Of a DNA stretch of 64,000 nucleotides, positions 1-11,265 are shown piece after piece. Under the pieces are notes generated by a model that worked only from the letters and a program-made list of their open reading frames with translations, was not told where the DNA came from and searched no databases. This DNA comes from Trematomus loennbergii (lineage: Eukaryota > Chordata > Actinopteri > Perciformes > Nototheniidae), in NCBI GenBank assembly GCA_012861695.1, contig JAAOOA010000603.1, forward strand, positions 92,501-156,500. The letters are read 5' to 3'. The translations under genes and the position numbers were made by a program. Numbering within the stretch: the stretch's first letter is position 1; every line of letters begins with the position of its first letter.

Positions 1-669
1 ACCACATGGGGAGATAAGGGAGACTTAAACAGTCTTTATGGGTATTTTAACATCAATATTTAAGTAATAAAGAAGGTTTAAAAGGAGGTTTTTCTCACGC
101 TTTGCATCAAATTCCTCCGCTGGGCCGCCATGTTGAACTCGTTGCGTTCACGAACTCATTTGAAAGTCCGAACTTCAACGATTTGATGCAGAAAAAAACT
201 AACTTCCTACTTTTAAGTGCAAAATAATATAATTTGATTTGATTTGTTATTTATATTTAGTTCAGGTGTTGGCGAGGACTTCTAATTTATTTTGTGTTGT
301 GTTTATCTCGTTTATGTATCATTTTATACAAGATTACTAAACAATAATCATGCTTTCCCTCATTTCCGACAGCCCATTAACGCCGCATCCGTGTAATTTT
401 GTCAAACTTGGTATTTTATGTTTTTTATTTCCGTGTGTTTTCTCTACATTTGATATTTTTAAAGGTTACATGATAACACAAACTGAGCTCATTTAAAAAG
501 GTTCGAAGAAAGCCATCAGTTCCGTGTTGTTGCCACGCTGGATTTATTTGACAATACCGCCACCCAATGGGATTATTATAAATGACAATAATAAACCACA
601 CACATTACATTACAGGCCAATTATAGGCCAAGCTGTTTTTGAACAATAGCCCCAACATATGCAATTTAG
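1..669. other. non-coding, no recognisable feature
   Basis: AT-rich DNA with no reading frame resembling a known family, and no terminal repeats seen. The stretch around 540-620 has short direct words but no clear element boundaries. Confidence 0.5.
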
Positions 670-1065
670 CATCCATTACATTACATATCATTTAGCTGAT
701 GCTTTTATGCAAAGCGACTAGCAATAAGTGCAAAAATTAAAGGATCAAACTCTGAACAAGAAGGAAAGTGCAGATATATTCACTTCAAGCAAGATCATAC
801 CATAGTAAGTGCTGGTGAATTAGTTAGAAGGCCTAAATTAACTCAATAAGTGCTTATTTTTGTTGTTGCAATAACTTAATTGCTAAGGTACAGTCAAGAC
901 AGATGCATTTTCAGTTTTCAAAGGAAGATATGCAGAGTTTCTGCTGTCCTGATGTCAAAGGGAGCTCATTCCATCCTTGAGGAGCCAGGACAGCAGGTGT
1001 TTTTTGAGGGGAGTCCACTCCCAGAGATGGAGTAGCGGGGAGGTTGTTCAGCTTCTATGTGCTGG
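670..1065. repeat. dispersed fish repeat (class uncertain)
   Basis: The words around 680-740 (atttagctgatgcttttatg, then an aaagcgact motif) and around 960-1010 (ggagctcattccatccttga) belong to a repeat that is very common in teleost genomes. I recognise the sequence but cannot assign it to a class from the window alone. No open frame is present. Confidence 0.45.
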
Positions 1066-1527
1066 GACCCATACTATACATTTATATCAAACACTTTGGG
1101 GTACTCAACATTTCAGGGTACACAACAGGACTCTATGAGATGCAAACTTTAATGTATTTATTTTTGGAATATGCTCTAATCCAGAGGTAGATACATTCTA
1201 TTTAAATGTAAACTAGCTCTTAGCAAGCAGTAACATGTCCCGCATTGTCCCGCACAGACTTAATTTTGTCCCACATTTGGCTGTTGGCACCTGGTCAGCG
1301 GCGCCCCTGCAGACGATGTTGGTCACAGTTCTTCCGTCTGCAGACACTCTTTGGGGATTTGTGGCAAATGTGGGATGAGTGGTGCTGCGGTAGAAACTGT
1401 GAGAAAGTGAGATTAAAATAGGTCCAAGAGAATAATGTATGACGAAGAAGAGCCAAATTAGGATAGGGTCATGAGGTCCAGTCACTTCAAATGAATGCAT
1501 CTTTAAAAGTAGCTCTCGGTTAAAAAA

Positions 1528-1542
1528 GTTTGGCACCCCTGG
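1528..1542. mobile_element. hAT-type terminal repeat, isolated end
   Basis: The string gtttggcacccctgg matches the usual hAT end (caggggtgccaaac on the other strand). A matching opposite end was looked for to the left and only a weak candidate is present near 1189, so the element span is not defined. The flanking DNA to the right resembles the DNA flanking the hAT end at 44405. Confidence 0.4.
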
Positions 1543-3078
1543 TTTAGAGCGATGCGATAGGAGCGTTTAGAGCGAAGCGAATTCGCATCGCGTTCCGGTG
1601 TGAACGCAGCATAAGCCTTAACGAGCTGCTCAATACGATGTTAAAATCTGAAGAAAGCCTCTTTACCAAGCTCCAAACTAAGTTAAATATCTCCAAAAGT
1701 GTAAAAGATATCAAAATTCGGAAGAACAAGTGTTATAGCTGAAGGTCTTGTGATCATTTTAAAGTTGGAATGAAGTCTCTAGCTGAAAGTATGTGGAAGG
1801 AGAATCATTTGGCGTAAGGTCTAGTTAAAAGAGGATTTGAAGTCTCCTCCCATTGACTTCCATGTTAAAAAAAGAGTGTAAAAGCTGAATATTTCAAAAA
1901 GTCTAAAATATTTTTTTTAAGTTGAAGGTTTTCCCATTGATTCCTGAAAAGGCTGAATAGTTTAATATTTGAATGGTTTCTGTAGCTGAAAATAAGCTGA
2001 AGTTATGGAGAGCCAAAGTATTGTGAAATAACTAGAAAATGCATTTCCTGCAGAAAATGCGTGTGAATGCTGTAAACTGTGAACATTTGTGGCGGAATTT
2101 AGCTGAAAATGCAGAAAAAGCTGAATATGTTATTAGCTGAATGGTAGCTGCTTTTAGCTACAAAAAACCAAGTCCGTGTGTTGCTGAACTTAGCGGAGAA
2201 ATGCAGTAAGTGAAATGATTTTAATCAAATTGTTACAGCTCAAATGCATTGCAATAACTTTGTTGAAAACTTGAAAGTGAAATGTTAAACTGGAAGAGTA
2301 GGACAAATAGTGAAGAAGCTTAATATTTAAAAGAAAGGTTTAAAAAAGGTATAAACAACTAAATGTATAGCCTCAATGTCCTGAAATAGCTGAATAAGTT
2401 AATAGTTTAATAGTTTCTGCAGCTGAAAGTAGGCTGAAGGAGTTAAATATTAAATGTAAGTAGTAGTGAATGAATGTTTACAAACACCTGTGTGTGTAAG
2501 CCCAGAGATCAAAGGTTACCATGGTGATGTGCTGTGAAAGGAGAGCCTTTCCATTTGATCTGAAGGAGAGTTTTTGTCTCTTCATGTCCTCAAGAGGCAT
2601 TTTGTTTAATATTTTTTCTTAATTTGTTTTTTATTTTCCAACCTAGGAGAGGTTTTCCTACGTTTTTCATGAAAAATTATGTCTGAGGAGTGTAGGGTTT
2701 GGGAATTATGACAAGTTTAAAACATTTTTTTGGGAGAATTTCAAGCACTCCTCCACTCTGTTTTCAGATCAAAGCACTCTAGACTTAACGAGCTGCTCCA
2801 TCCACACTAATGTTAAAATCTGAAAAGGCCTCTCTACCAAGCTCCAAACTAAGTTAAATATCTCAAAAAGTGTAAAAGATATAAAAAATCGGAAGGAGAA
2901 GCATTTGGCGTAAGGTGTTAGAAAAGAGGATTTGAAGAGTCGTCCCATTTCCCATCGATTCCTGAAAAGGCTGAATAGTTTAACATTTGAATGGTTGCTG
3001 TAGCTTAAAGTATGCTGAAATTATGGAGAGCCAAAGTATTGGCTGAAATAAGAAGATGAAGGGGAAGAATAAAGATTT
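1543..3078. repeat. decayed non-coding repeats with internal duplication
   Basis: Two related blocks lie about 1.1 kb apart. Positions 1611-1735 match 2784-2900, and 1933-2035 match 2951-3052, both in direct orientation, so part of this stretch is an old tandem duplication. Positions about 2635-2780 are an inverted match to 45115-45265 and 56430-56580, the DNA beside the truncated NACHT exons. Many agctgaa-like words suggest a degenerate simple repeat. No coding potential is seen. Confidence 0.6.
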
Positions 3079-3126
3079 GAAGTACTATAGTGGAATGCTG
3101 TAAACAGCATTCCACTATAGTACTTC
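3079..3126. repeat. perfect 23-bp inverted repeat (hairpin)
   Basis: Left arm 3079-3101 and right arm 3104-3126 are exact reverse complements with a 2-base spacer. The arm begins gaagtactatagtggaatgc. No gene end lies next to it, so it is probably a palindromic remnant of a transposon. Confidence 0.85.
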
Positions 3127-3146
3127 ACTAATAACAATTTAGGTGC

Positions 3147-3169
3147 TCTTTCTTTCTTTCTTTCTTTCT
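3147..3169. repeat. (CTTT)n microsatellite
   Basis: About five uninterrupted cttt units just downstream of the hairpin. Confidence 0.85.
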
Positions 3170-3554
3170 ATGTTAAGGCTTAACTTTAATGGTAACTTAA
3201 ACGGTATCTTAACGGTTAAAAACTGCGCCTCGGTGGCGTCTTTCTGACCCATCTCTGTCTCTTTACAGGAGGCGCGTGGGAATTGTAGTCCTTTATACGT
3301 TGTTGACTACAAACGTCAGGATTAGGTGGCCTTTTTTAAATAAAAACTAAATGCTGGCTCTAACAATCACAGTTGATCACCATGGCCAGAAACGTTAGCT
3401 ATGAACTTAGTCTTGTCCTAAAACAAGCAATAATCCTCTCGACTCCAACCACTGTACCATCCTTGAAAAACACAATTTCTTGAGTTTCGACAATTGGAAG
3501 TCTTTTAAAAGTATGTGTTTTTTTTATAGTCCATGTAAATGTTTACATGGATTG
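3170..3554. other. non-coding
   Basis: No coding frame or terminal repeats recognised. Confidence 0.4.
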
Positions 3555-3577
3555 CCCCCCCCCCCCCCCCCCCCCCC
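3555..3577. repeat. poly(C) tract of 23
   Basis: An uninterrupted run of 23 cytosines immediately 5' of the LINE coding remnant. Length in an assembly may be unreliable. Confidence 0.8.
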
Positions 3578-4135
3578 TTAGGGGAATCCATCCACAGAAA
3601 ACACACTGGACGCTGCACTAGGTCAGAAAACAGAGGAGACTGTGAGGTCCACCGTAGACGGACCACTTTCGGTCAAAATGTCCTCTCCGTTAAAGGCAGC
3701 TCTTTGTGGAATAGCCTCCCAACTGAGATACGGGATTGTCCCACTCTCAATAGCTTCAAAGGTCACCTCAAAGAATGGTTGAGAAACAAACAGACGTGTA
3801 ATCACCGCTAAATGCACTTTAACACAGGGGCATCTCCTCTTGCACTTTAGGTAGCACTTCTATCTTCTCCTACACTTTATATATCCTAGCTGCTATATTG
3901 TGCTGCCATGTGGTAAATGCTTGTATGCTGCTCATGCTCTTTTGCATATCATGTATTTATTTTTGCTGTGTTTATAAATGTCATGTTCTTAAATGTTGTA
4001 TGTGAGGGACTACGGATGGAAATGAGCTCAAAGCAAAAATCCGGCATGTTTACGTTTTAAAGCATTATTTGTTTTAAATGTTGATCAATGTGCATTGTCC
4101 CTTTCAAATAAACGATTAATCTAACTAATCTAACC
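3578..4135 (+). mobile_element. LINE 3' end remnant (C-terminus of reverse transcriptase)
   Basis: Residues encoded at about 3580-3811 read as the C-terminal tail of a non-LTR retrotransposon ORF2: an arginine-rich stretch, then SLWNSLPTEIRD and LNSFKGHLKEWL, the tail motif that follows the RT domain in many fish LINEs. Only about 77 residues remain, so the copy is severely 5' truncated and starts at the poly(C) tract. The DNA to about 4135 is 3' untranslated sequence ending in repeats of the word ctaatctaa. Confidence 0.7.
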
Positions 4136-4199
4136 GGATTTACACTCCCTGTTTTCTAGACTATTCCCTTTCTTTTTTTAATAACAATGAACTCAAAAC

Positions 4200-4300
4200 A
4201 AATAATTCAATTCAAAGGCTTTATTGTCAAATGCACATAAGCTACAGAATGTAAAATGTAATATTGTACAGTAAAATGAAATTACTGTTTATTACGGTGA
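4200..4300 (-). mobile_element. 3' end of a second LINE family
   Basis: The words aaggctttattgtcaaatgc and taaaatgaaatt resemble the 3' untranslated end of the LINE at 62872-63856, in the same orientation. Only the tail is present. Confidence 0.45.
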
Positions 4301-4324
4301 TAACTATTGAGATAAATACATTGT

Positions 4325-5727
4325 AAGGCAGGCAAGTTTATTTATATAGCACTTTTCTGTACGCGACAATTCAAAGTGCTTTACAAAACAAATTAAAAGA
4401 CTTTTTATGAATAAATACAGTAAAAACACATTATATAATGGCATTTTACAACAGGCATTACAAAGCAAAGATAATAAAATAATTAAAATAAACACCACAG
4501 GTATACAATACATGTTTAAAAGGCATACTGTAGTTCGAATATGAGCAGCTCAATTAAAAGCAGCGGCAAAGAGATATGTTTTTAGTTTCGATTTAAAAAT
4601 GGTAAGCGTTTCTGCGGACGTGCATGATTTGGGTAGTTTGTTCCAGAGCTAAATGCTGCCTCTCCATGTTTTGTTGTTACTCTCGGAACCGATAGCAGAC
4701 CCGTCCCAGAAGACCTGAGGCACCTTGATGGCTCGTAATTGTGTAGGAGTTCATCAATATACTTTGGTCTAAACCATGTAATGATTTAAAAACTAGCAAT
4801 AGTACTTTAAAATCAATTCTTTGGCCGACTGGAAGCCAATGTAAAGATTTCAGAACCGGACTGATGTGATCCACTCTTTTAGTGTTAGTGAGGACACGTG
4901 CAGCAGCAGCGTTCTGAATCAGCTGCAGCTTTCTGATGGATTTTTTTCAGCCCTGTGAATACACTATTGCAGTAGTCGAGTCTACTGAAAATAAAAGCAT
5001 GGACAAGCTTTTTAAGTCCTGTTGTGACATTAGTTTTTTAATCCTCAATATATTCTTCAGGTGATAGTATGCAGATCTAATAACTGTTGTAATGTGGCTG
5101 TTCAAATTCAGGTCTGAGTCCATCACTACACCTAGATTTCTGGCTTTATTAGTGGTTTTGTAGTCTGCCGACTGAAGCTCTGCGATTACTTTTAATGGGT
5201 CCTTCTTTGCTCCAAAAACAATGATCTCAGTTTTTTGTTTGTTCAGTTGGAGAAAGTTCTGAGTCATCCAGTCAGTGATGTGCTCAATGCACTTGCTCAG
5301 TGTTCTAATCAGAGACTAGTTTCCTGGTGTGATTTTAAAATAAATCTGGGTGTCGTCTGCATAGATGTGATAGCTTAGATCGCTCTTTTTAATAATTTCA
5401 GCCAGAGGTAGCATATAAATATTAAAAAGCAAAGGTCCTAAGATGGAGCCTTGAGGAACCCCGCATGACATATTTGTCAAAGTTGATGTGTAGTTGCCTA
5501 TTGAGACAACGTTTCTTCTGTCCTTTAAGTAGGTACTAAACCAATTTAGAGCTGTTCCTGAAACTCCCACCCAGTTTTCTAGACGCTCTAGCAATATGTT
5601 GTGGTCAACAGTGTCAAATGCAGCACTGAGATCTAATAATACTAAAACTGATATTCTGCCACTGTCTGTGTTTAAATGAATGTCATTTAAGACCTTTACA
5701 AGTGCAGTTTCAGTGCTGTGGTTTGGT
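4325..5727 (-). mobile_element. L2/CR1-type LINE, reverse transcriptase half
   Basis: This minus-strand block is the 3' half of a LINE of the same family as the one at 35669-38683. It ends at 4325-4350 with the common fish tail motif (ggcaagtttatttatatagc type). Coding remnants lie at 5316-5594 (GVPQGSILGPLLFNIYMLPL-type block and catalytic YADDTQIY), 4947-5267 (KARNLGVVMDSDL block, thumb region) and 4677-4874 (DHISPVLKSLHWLPV tail). Stops and frameshifts separate the pieces, so it is inactive. At 5727 the homology stops abruptly and unrelated DNA follows. The endonuclease half resumes near 7416. Confidence 0.88.
5316..5594 (-). pseudogene. LINE ORF2 reverse transcriptase fragment
   Basis: A 92-residue open fragment carrying the RT palm: a PQGSILGPLLF motif and the catalytic YADDTQIY motif. 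Comparison with the better preserved copy at 35869-37311 shows the same motif order. It lacks the N-terminal RT fingers, lost with the interruption at 5727. Confidence 0.85.
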
Positions 5728-7415
5728 CAACCCAGTCTCACATCTAAACGTGTAATAACTACGTTGGTCCACAACTTGGGACGTAGTATTTCTACAAAAA
5801 CGCCTCTGAAATTGTAGGATCCCTACGTTTTTTTTCACCATTCATTTCCAATGGCTGGCGTCTATGTCACGTGATCTTCAACTTTCTCTCCGCAGAAATA
5901 AAAAAACATGGCCGACCTTCGTTTTATTCTCGGTAGAAAATGCCTATTTTAAGATTAGTTTGGCCATTAAAATGCGTTTTGATGTCATTTGATGAGAGAA
6001 ATATGAGTTGTTATTTCAGATTATGTGTGCAGTGGATGTACATGATCTTTAGTTTGCTAGTTATTACGAAGAATACTTCAGGAAATTGTGTAAATACAAT
6101 GTTTTCATTGTTACCAAGGTGGTTGCTAGGGACGCTGCTATCGATATTATGTCTGTTATGTTGTGTAACTGTTTAATGGTGTTATCTTTATTGCTACCCC
6201 CTTCCCCGTCAATTTATAGTGTTGGTCCACAGCGCAAACGTATTAGTTTAACAAAATCCGCATCTAAAATTGTGGCATAGATACGTTATTTTCCATTATG
6301 CTCTCTATATATTGTCTTTAAACAGTGTCTCGGGCTTTGGCTATAGGGCGGCTCAAAGTATTTGTCCGGCCGTTGTGAAGACTGCTTTGTTTATTGTCCT
6401 TGTTTTTGTTTTAAATAAAGCATATTCAATCGAGACATGCCAAACATGTGACGTCATATGACGCGTCGCATCTGCGCACAGGGAGCAGGGAGACCCCGAG
6501 ATCCGTATTCCCCGTATTTTTTAAATAAAGAGATTTTCAATCACGGGCGCGCATCAAACGTGTGACGTAATGTGGTATTAAAGTATTAAAAGAGGTGAAA
6601 ATCACTACAAGTCTGGGCATGTTGAGAGCTGTACATACACACACATTTCATAGTCTTATATTTCAACAGTTTTACGACAAACTGTGACTTTTTGACATGG
6701 AAATTATTATTTAAGATTGACAAACATCATATGTGTAATTCGTGGCACAATTCAAACGGGATCGAAAGATAATCTTTCTCTCTCCATTGACTTCAATGCA
6801 CACTTTTTCCGAAATAAGGTCCCATGGAGGAACCCGGAAGTTTGACGGACATTACCCACAATCCTCTGTAGCAACCATAGACTGTATACAAAAATTAAAT
6901 AATACATTATTCCGAGTGTGCTTGCTTTTCTCTTTGAAAGTCATCACATAACGGCATTGTAATACACGTTTCGGCTGCATTAAATATGACATATCTGCCG
7001 TAGTTAACTCTATGTATAGAGCCCTGATGAGAAGACTTCTAGACAAACAGGAACTGCCGCCAAAACTGAAAACTTGACGTGGATCTTAAATATATAAGCA
7101 ATTAAACAACATCTTACATTTCTTTTCACACAATACGTCTCCTTGCAGTATCAACACTAATTCGGCTGACTTTTATATTTGATCCAATTGGTAGATAGGC
7201 TGTATTTACACCATAACGGTGCATAGCTGATAGAAAGGGACACCTACTGGTTAAAGCACGTTATTGCATTTTATAATTTTATTATTAGATATTAATAGGA
7301 GGATGTGCAAAACAGACCAACTAATAAGGCTTTATTTAAACATTAAAGAATACTTTAGGTTAAGGTCTTCTTTTGAATAAGAAAAAAGCTTTGGGAGTAT
7401 AGAAGATGATGATCA
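5728..7415. other. non-coding insertion or replacement within the LINE
   Basis: This 1.7-kb block interrupts the LINE and replaces the roughly 700 bases that join endonuclease to RT in the copy at 35669-38683. It is not LINE-like. Short open frames such as 5940-6176 have no recognisable family. Two cgtgtgacgtaat/catgtgacgtcat-like words occur near 6450 and 6560. No terminal repeats could be matched, so the number of events is unknown. Confidence 0.5.
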
Positions 7416-8421
7416 TCATGGCTTTTCTCCATGGAGATTTTTTATTGCTAGATACTTCCTTTGTTTTAATGGGAGCGATGGTATCCATGACATTTGTTAT
7501 TTTGGAATTAAAATGATCAACTAGCTCATTTACTGAGAAGTTAGCATGGGCAATTGAGTGAGAAAAAACCTGAGCAAACATTTCCTCTGCATTTTTTGGA
7601 TAGTTGTTAAGAGTGGTTACCTCTTTCTTAACAATTGTATGGACGGTAATAGAGCTCTCAAAGAAAACACAGGAATGATCGGAGAGTGCAACATCAGTCA
7701 CCACAAGCTTAGAAATGTTCAGACCCTTTGATACAATCAAGTCCAGGGTGTGCCCCTTATTGTGCGTCGGACCCTTGACATGCTGAGTCAGTCCAAAATT
7801 GTCGATAACACAAAACAGTTCTTTAGCCCCTCTGTCCTGGGGATTGTCAACATGGATATTAAAATCACCAACGATGATTAAACGGTCAAAGTCAATACAC
7901 ACTATAGACAGCAGTTCAGTAAAGTCATCAGAAAAGCTTGCACAGTATTTGGGTGATGTTTAGGAAAAGAGCTCGAGAGGAGCATTTCAGCTGAAGGGCC
8001 ACATATTCAAAATAAGCAAAGTTTCCATACATAGTCTGCTTGCATTGAAATAAGTCATTAAACAAAATAGCAACTCCACCCCCTTTCTTATGCAGTCTTG
8101 CCTGACTCATAAAACTAAAGTTGGGAGGGGTTGATTCTACAGTATAAGAACAACTGTGCTGTTGTTTTGGTCTAACCAAGTTTCAGTTAAAAACATAAAA
8201 TCCAGATTGTGCTGGGTGATAAAATCATTTATTAAAAATGATTTACCTGCTAAAGACCTGACATTTAATAGAGCCAGTTTAAATGTGTTTGATATACTAT
8301 CACTCTGACCGCCCGTGATAGACCGTGGAGCACGCGGAACTTCTGTTAAATTCGACAAACTCAAACAGATCCTTTTGGACTTTCTTTTTCCAACCTGAGT
8401 CACCAACCTTCTGTGTATGTT
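7416..8421 (-). mobile_element. LINE endonuclease half, same element as 4325-5727
   Basis: The minus strand encodes the APE-type endonuclease of ORF2 in three broken pieces. At 8137-8406 is the N-terminal start (LALLNVRSLAGKS, then LDFMFLTETWL). At 7928-8179 is the middle (KKGGGVAILF). At 7360-7902 is the C-terminal part, with IIVGDFNIHVD and the catalytic SDHSCVFFE motif. The order is the same as in the 37767-38642 copy. The endonuclease is frameshifted. A TTAA transposon (8426-9525) separates it from ORF1. Confidence 0.85.
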
Positions 8422-8425
8422 TTAA

Positions 8426-9525
8426 CCTGTTAAGCCCTGAGCCTGTTTTTCAGGTCTCAGGCTCGAAAATGACATTCCCAGAACAAATGACCATATCTTC
8501 CCTTCTAAAAGGGTTAAATTAATAATCTTTTTTCTCAAAGTAATGATAAACCTGTGAGTTGGATGTAGAAAAGTCAGAATCAATATAGATGTTTTTTATT
8601 TTAAAGAAAATTCAGATTTTACATAGTAAAAAACTGTAAATTATAGTGTCCGTCCAAATTTTTTTTACTTATAGTGAAAACTACCCTTGGATGATGGGTT
8701 AGTAGACTAAAAGCTTTAGGAATCCAAATTACAACATATAATAAGTACCCTGTATCAAGATTGATGCAAAACAAGTGACATTTGACCTTTTTAGAGAGAT
8801 TTAGCAAAAATAAACCACTTCTGGGGTCATTTGGGTGGATTTTCCATATCTCTGGCCCCCCTTGCTCGATTTTGATGGTTGACACCTCTTTCTGACCGTT
8901 AGAGCCAATAGAATCGAAGGGGGAGTCCCCACACACATTGTTAAGAGAAGGTGGGGGCTTCGCGCATGTAATTTTCATCAGAGTGAACCTCTCTCTAGCT
9001 TTGACATCTGGAAACGGAAAAGCAGTTTTAATGCTTATGGATTATCATAAATCATTTAAAGTGACACAGACACATTGATTAACCTATGGATTAACTTCAG
9101 CAGCGTTTTTATCGTTTTAATGCCATTGAAGACCACTTTGGAGAGACTACAGAGCCAAGGTAAAAATGTTAGCATTTTTAGCTACCTAGCGTCACCTGTT
9201 TTGATGTCCATTTTTTCTTACAATGTCGCAAATACGTATAATTCAGTGGTAATGTCGTGTCAATAGATTCTGTGTCACCTCACATGTGAATCGATGTGTT
9301 AGATGTGGTGAAAAGATAAATAATAAGGTTTTGTGAGTGATTTTCGGTGCAGTATGGTGTTAGCATTTTTCGCTCACAACTAAAAATGATCAGTTAGATG
9401 AGTTTCTTCCCGTTACATGGATATAAAACATTCATAGTTTTATTAAATGAACATGCCCTCAGATACTGTTTCCTGCAAGATGTTGCGGCAGTGCCCCGGT
9501 ACCGGGGTCTCTCGGGCTTAACAGG
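8426..9525. mobile_element. TTAA-target DNA transposon, piggyBac-like, non-autonomous
   Basis: The element is flanked by TTAA at 8422-8425 and 9526-9529. Its ends are inverted: cctgttaagccctgag at the left and ctcgggcttaacagg at the right. This fits a TTAA-specific superfamily; the CC-start termini favour piggyBac over Kolobok, but no transposase is encoded. A minus-strand open frame at 8619-8978 recurs in other copies but resembles no transposase. The element sits inside the LINE between ORF1 and ORF2, so it is younger than that LINE. Nested copies occur at 40683-43012 and 52014-54336. Confidence 0.85.
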
Positions 9526-9653
9526 TTAAAACAGAAATGGGTCGCTGTACTGGCATAGCAGCCTCTGGTCGTTGAGTGGCGCCAGAGAGCGAGATGGCAG
9601 GTGTCAGCGGCATCAGCGAAGAAGAAAAGTTTCTAGCAGTGGAAACAGTGGCC

Positions 9654-10563
9654 TCAGATGACACTGCTGGAAAGGGGGGTGTGTGGAAATGGAGTGGAAA
9701 TAGTCAGGGAGACGTCTGAACAGCGTGCTGTTAGCATGTTAGCCGCTAGCATGCGGCTACCCAACCTGCTGGGGTGGATTCCTTCAGTGTTGAAGAGGGC
9801 GGGTCGGTCCCAGAATAGATTAAAATTGTCAATAAAACCTAAATCGTGAGCTCTGCAGGCGGATAGGAGCCAAGTGTGGAGGCTGAGGATCCTACTGAAA
9901 CGCCGTGCTCCGCGGGCCAGCGTTGGGATCGGACCTGAGATAAAACGACTTTTCACAGCTCCGTAGAAGATTAAAAAGTTTCTCAAAATCATTTTTTGTT
10001 AGCTCTGACTGCTGGCGGGCTGTGTCATTCGACCCAACGTGGACAATTAGTCTCTTGACAGATGACGGGAGTGAGTGCAGCAGCCCCGGGAGTTTATCCA
10101 GGATTACCGGGACGGTGGCTCCAGGGAGGCAGCGTGTGGCTGCATTGAAGAATCGGATGTTTCTGGTTATGGAATCCCCGATTATTAATGTGGTTGGGGC
10201 GAACAGGGGACGAGCAGGTGCCGGTGATTGAGGATGTGGTGACCATGCAGGAACAGCTGGGCTCGGAGAGGATTTCCTTGCCGGCTCAGGGCCCGAAAAA
10301 CTTCCCGGAGTCTTTGAGGAGTCTACGACGTGAAGAGGTGATCGCCGGACGGGATGAGGGACGCCGAGTTGACTCCACAGTGGCCTGGGTAGCAGCACAA
10401 ATGCGGTCGGCTGCCGGCGCAGAAGTTGCAGAGGCGGCAGGGTGCAGATCTGGACGGGTCGGTGGCGCGGGAGCATCAGCTGGACGGGCCGGATCATCTG
10501 GACGGGCCAGCGCCGCGGGAGCACCAGCTGGACGGGCCGGATCATCTGGACGGGCCGGATCAT
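9654..10563 (-). pseudogene. LINE ORF1 SGNH-hydrolase (esterase-like) domain
   Basis: Block I is read as LIIGDSITRN (catalytic Ser of the GDS motif), and block III as HVGSNDTARQQSE (GxND). Both lie in the frame covering 9892-10563. After a frameshift near 9990 the frame 9654-9992 continues with NTEGIHPSRLGSRMLA, the block V Asp/His region (here the expected catalytic His is in GIHPS). Such domains in LINE ORF1 proteins are thought to help RNA or membrane association during retrotransposition. Whether this copy ever had esterase activity cannot be told. The frameshift makes it non-functional as it stands. Confidence 0.78.
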
Positions 10564-10690
10564 CTGGACGGGTCAGTGCCGCGGGAGCATCAACTGGATG
10601 GACCGGATTGTCGGACAGGGCCGCAAAGCGGTTCCGAAGGCCCAGGCGAGGCGGTGAAGTTACCCCATTCAAAAAGCTCCTGCGCACCAC
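10286..10690 (-). pseudogene. LINE ORF1 linker (Pro/Ala/Asp-rich)
   Basis: The open frame contains GLRNRFAALSDN, the short motif that precedes the esterase domain in this class of ORF1, followed by tandem copies of a RPDDPARP-like unit. The repeated part corresponds to the minisatellite at 10480-10600. It overlaps the esterase frame, so a frameshift is needed to join them. Confidence 0.65.
10480..10600. repeat. GC-rich minisatellite in LINE ORF1
   Basis: Variants of ggacgggccggatcatct are repeated about six times, interspersed with gccgcgggagca. The array falls in the ORF1 linker and would lengthen it by short Pro/Asp repeats. Confidence 0.8.
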
Positions 10691-10807
10691 TTCAGACCAC
10701 GACTGCTGGTGGCTAGGTGTCGAGCTGTCGGAAGGCCGTGGACAGGTGGAAGGATCCCACAGAACTGTGTCATGGATAGTTGTACTGAACGAGGCAAGCT
10801 GTTTAGA

Positions 10808-11017
10808 CTACACCGATGCTACCTCCATGAGACCGGACACGAGAGACTCTTTTTCTTTCAGCTCGTCAGAAAGCCGTCGGATATCCTCCTTAAGGTCTGT
10901 TATCTGTTTATTAGCTATTTGAAGTAGCACATCATCCTCAGGGTGTTTGATGGCATTCTTGAGTGTGAAAGGTTTAGGGCAATTACTGTCCCATGCACCA
11001 ATGCCAAACTGCGTCAA
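10808..11017 (-). pseudogene. LINE ORF1 N-terminus, coiled-coil-like
   Basis: The frame opens with MTQFGIGAWDSN and then shows a charged heptad-like stretch (ANKQITDLKEDIRRLSDELKE) that would form a coiled coil. Position upstream of the linker and esterase domain fits the N-terminal trimerisation segment of an ORF1 protein. Identification rests on position and composition. Confidence 0.5.
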
Positions 11018-11159
11018 GATGTTGTATAAGCAGGGATGGCTAAATGTTTGTAAGAGGAGAGCTAGATGCTAACAGATGCCAGATGCTAACAGGTAGTGGG
11101 AGCCTGTAAAAATTGCGACTGCCTTGCTTGAGGTCAGCATTGTAAGATGCATTTTTATG

Positions 11160-11265
11160 AATGTTCTTACAGAGTTCAGGTGTTTAACAGTCTTATTGCC
11201 TGTGGGATGAAACTGTCTCTGAGTCTGGTGGTTTTTGTCCTGATGCTACAGAACAGTTTGTTGCT
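11160..11265 (-). mobile_element. LINE 3' fragment of the family at 62872
   Basis: The reverse complement of about 11180-11250 encodes SIRTKTTRLRDSFIPQAIRL, the same C-terminal tail as RSFKSRTNRLKNSFYPWAVRL at 63109-63597. It is a short 3' remnant of a second, non-L2-type LINE family. Confidence 0.7.

Larger units (their letters stand above)
9530..11030 (-). mobile_element. LINE 5' part: ORF1 with esterase-like domain
   Basis: This is the 5' region of the LINE whose ORF2 lies at 4325-8421. The order on the minus strand is a charged, helix-prone N-terminus (10808-11017), a proline/alanine-rich linker (10286-10690), an SGNH-hydrolase-type domain (9654-10563 in two frames), then the ORF1-ORF2 junction. 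ORF1 with an esterase domain is known from CR1/L2-clade LINEs such as zebrafish ZfL2. The copy is broken by at least two frameshifts. Confidence 0.8.

Noticed and set aside
8619..8978. Minus-strand frame in the piggyBac-like element as a possible transposase
   Set aside because: Too short, no DDE-type motif; its recurrence follows from shared ancestry of the element copies, and frames differ in position and orientation among them.
10022..10922. Several plus-strand frames across the LINE ORF1 region (up to 244 aa)
   Set aside because: They are antisense shadows of the GC-rich minus-strand ORF1, with repeats matching the minisatellite and no family resemblance.
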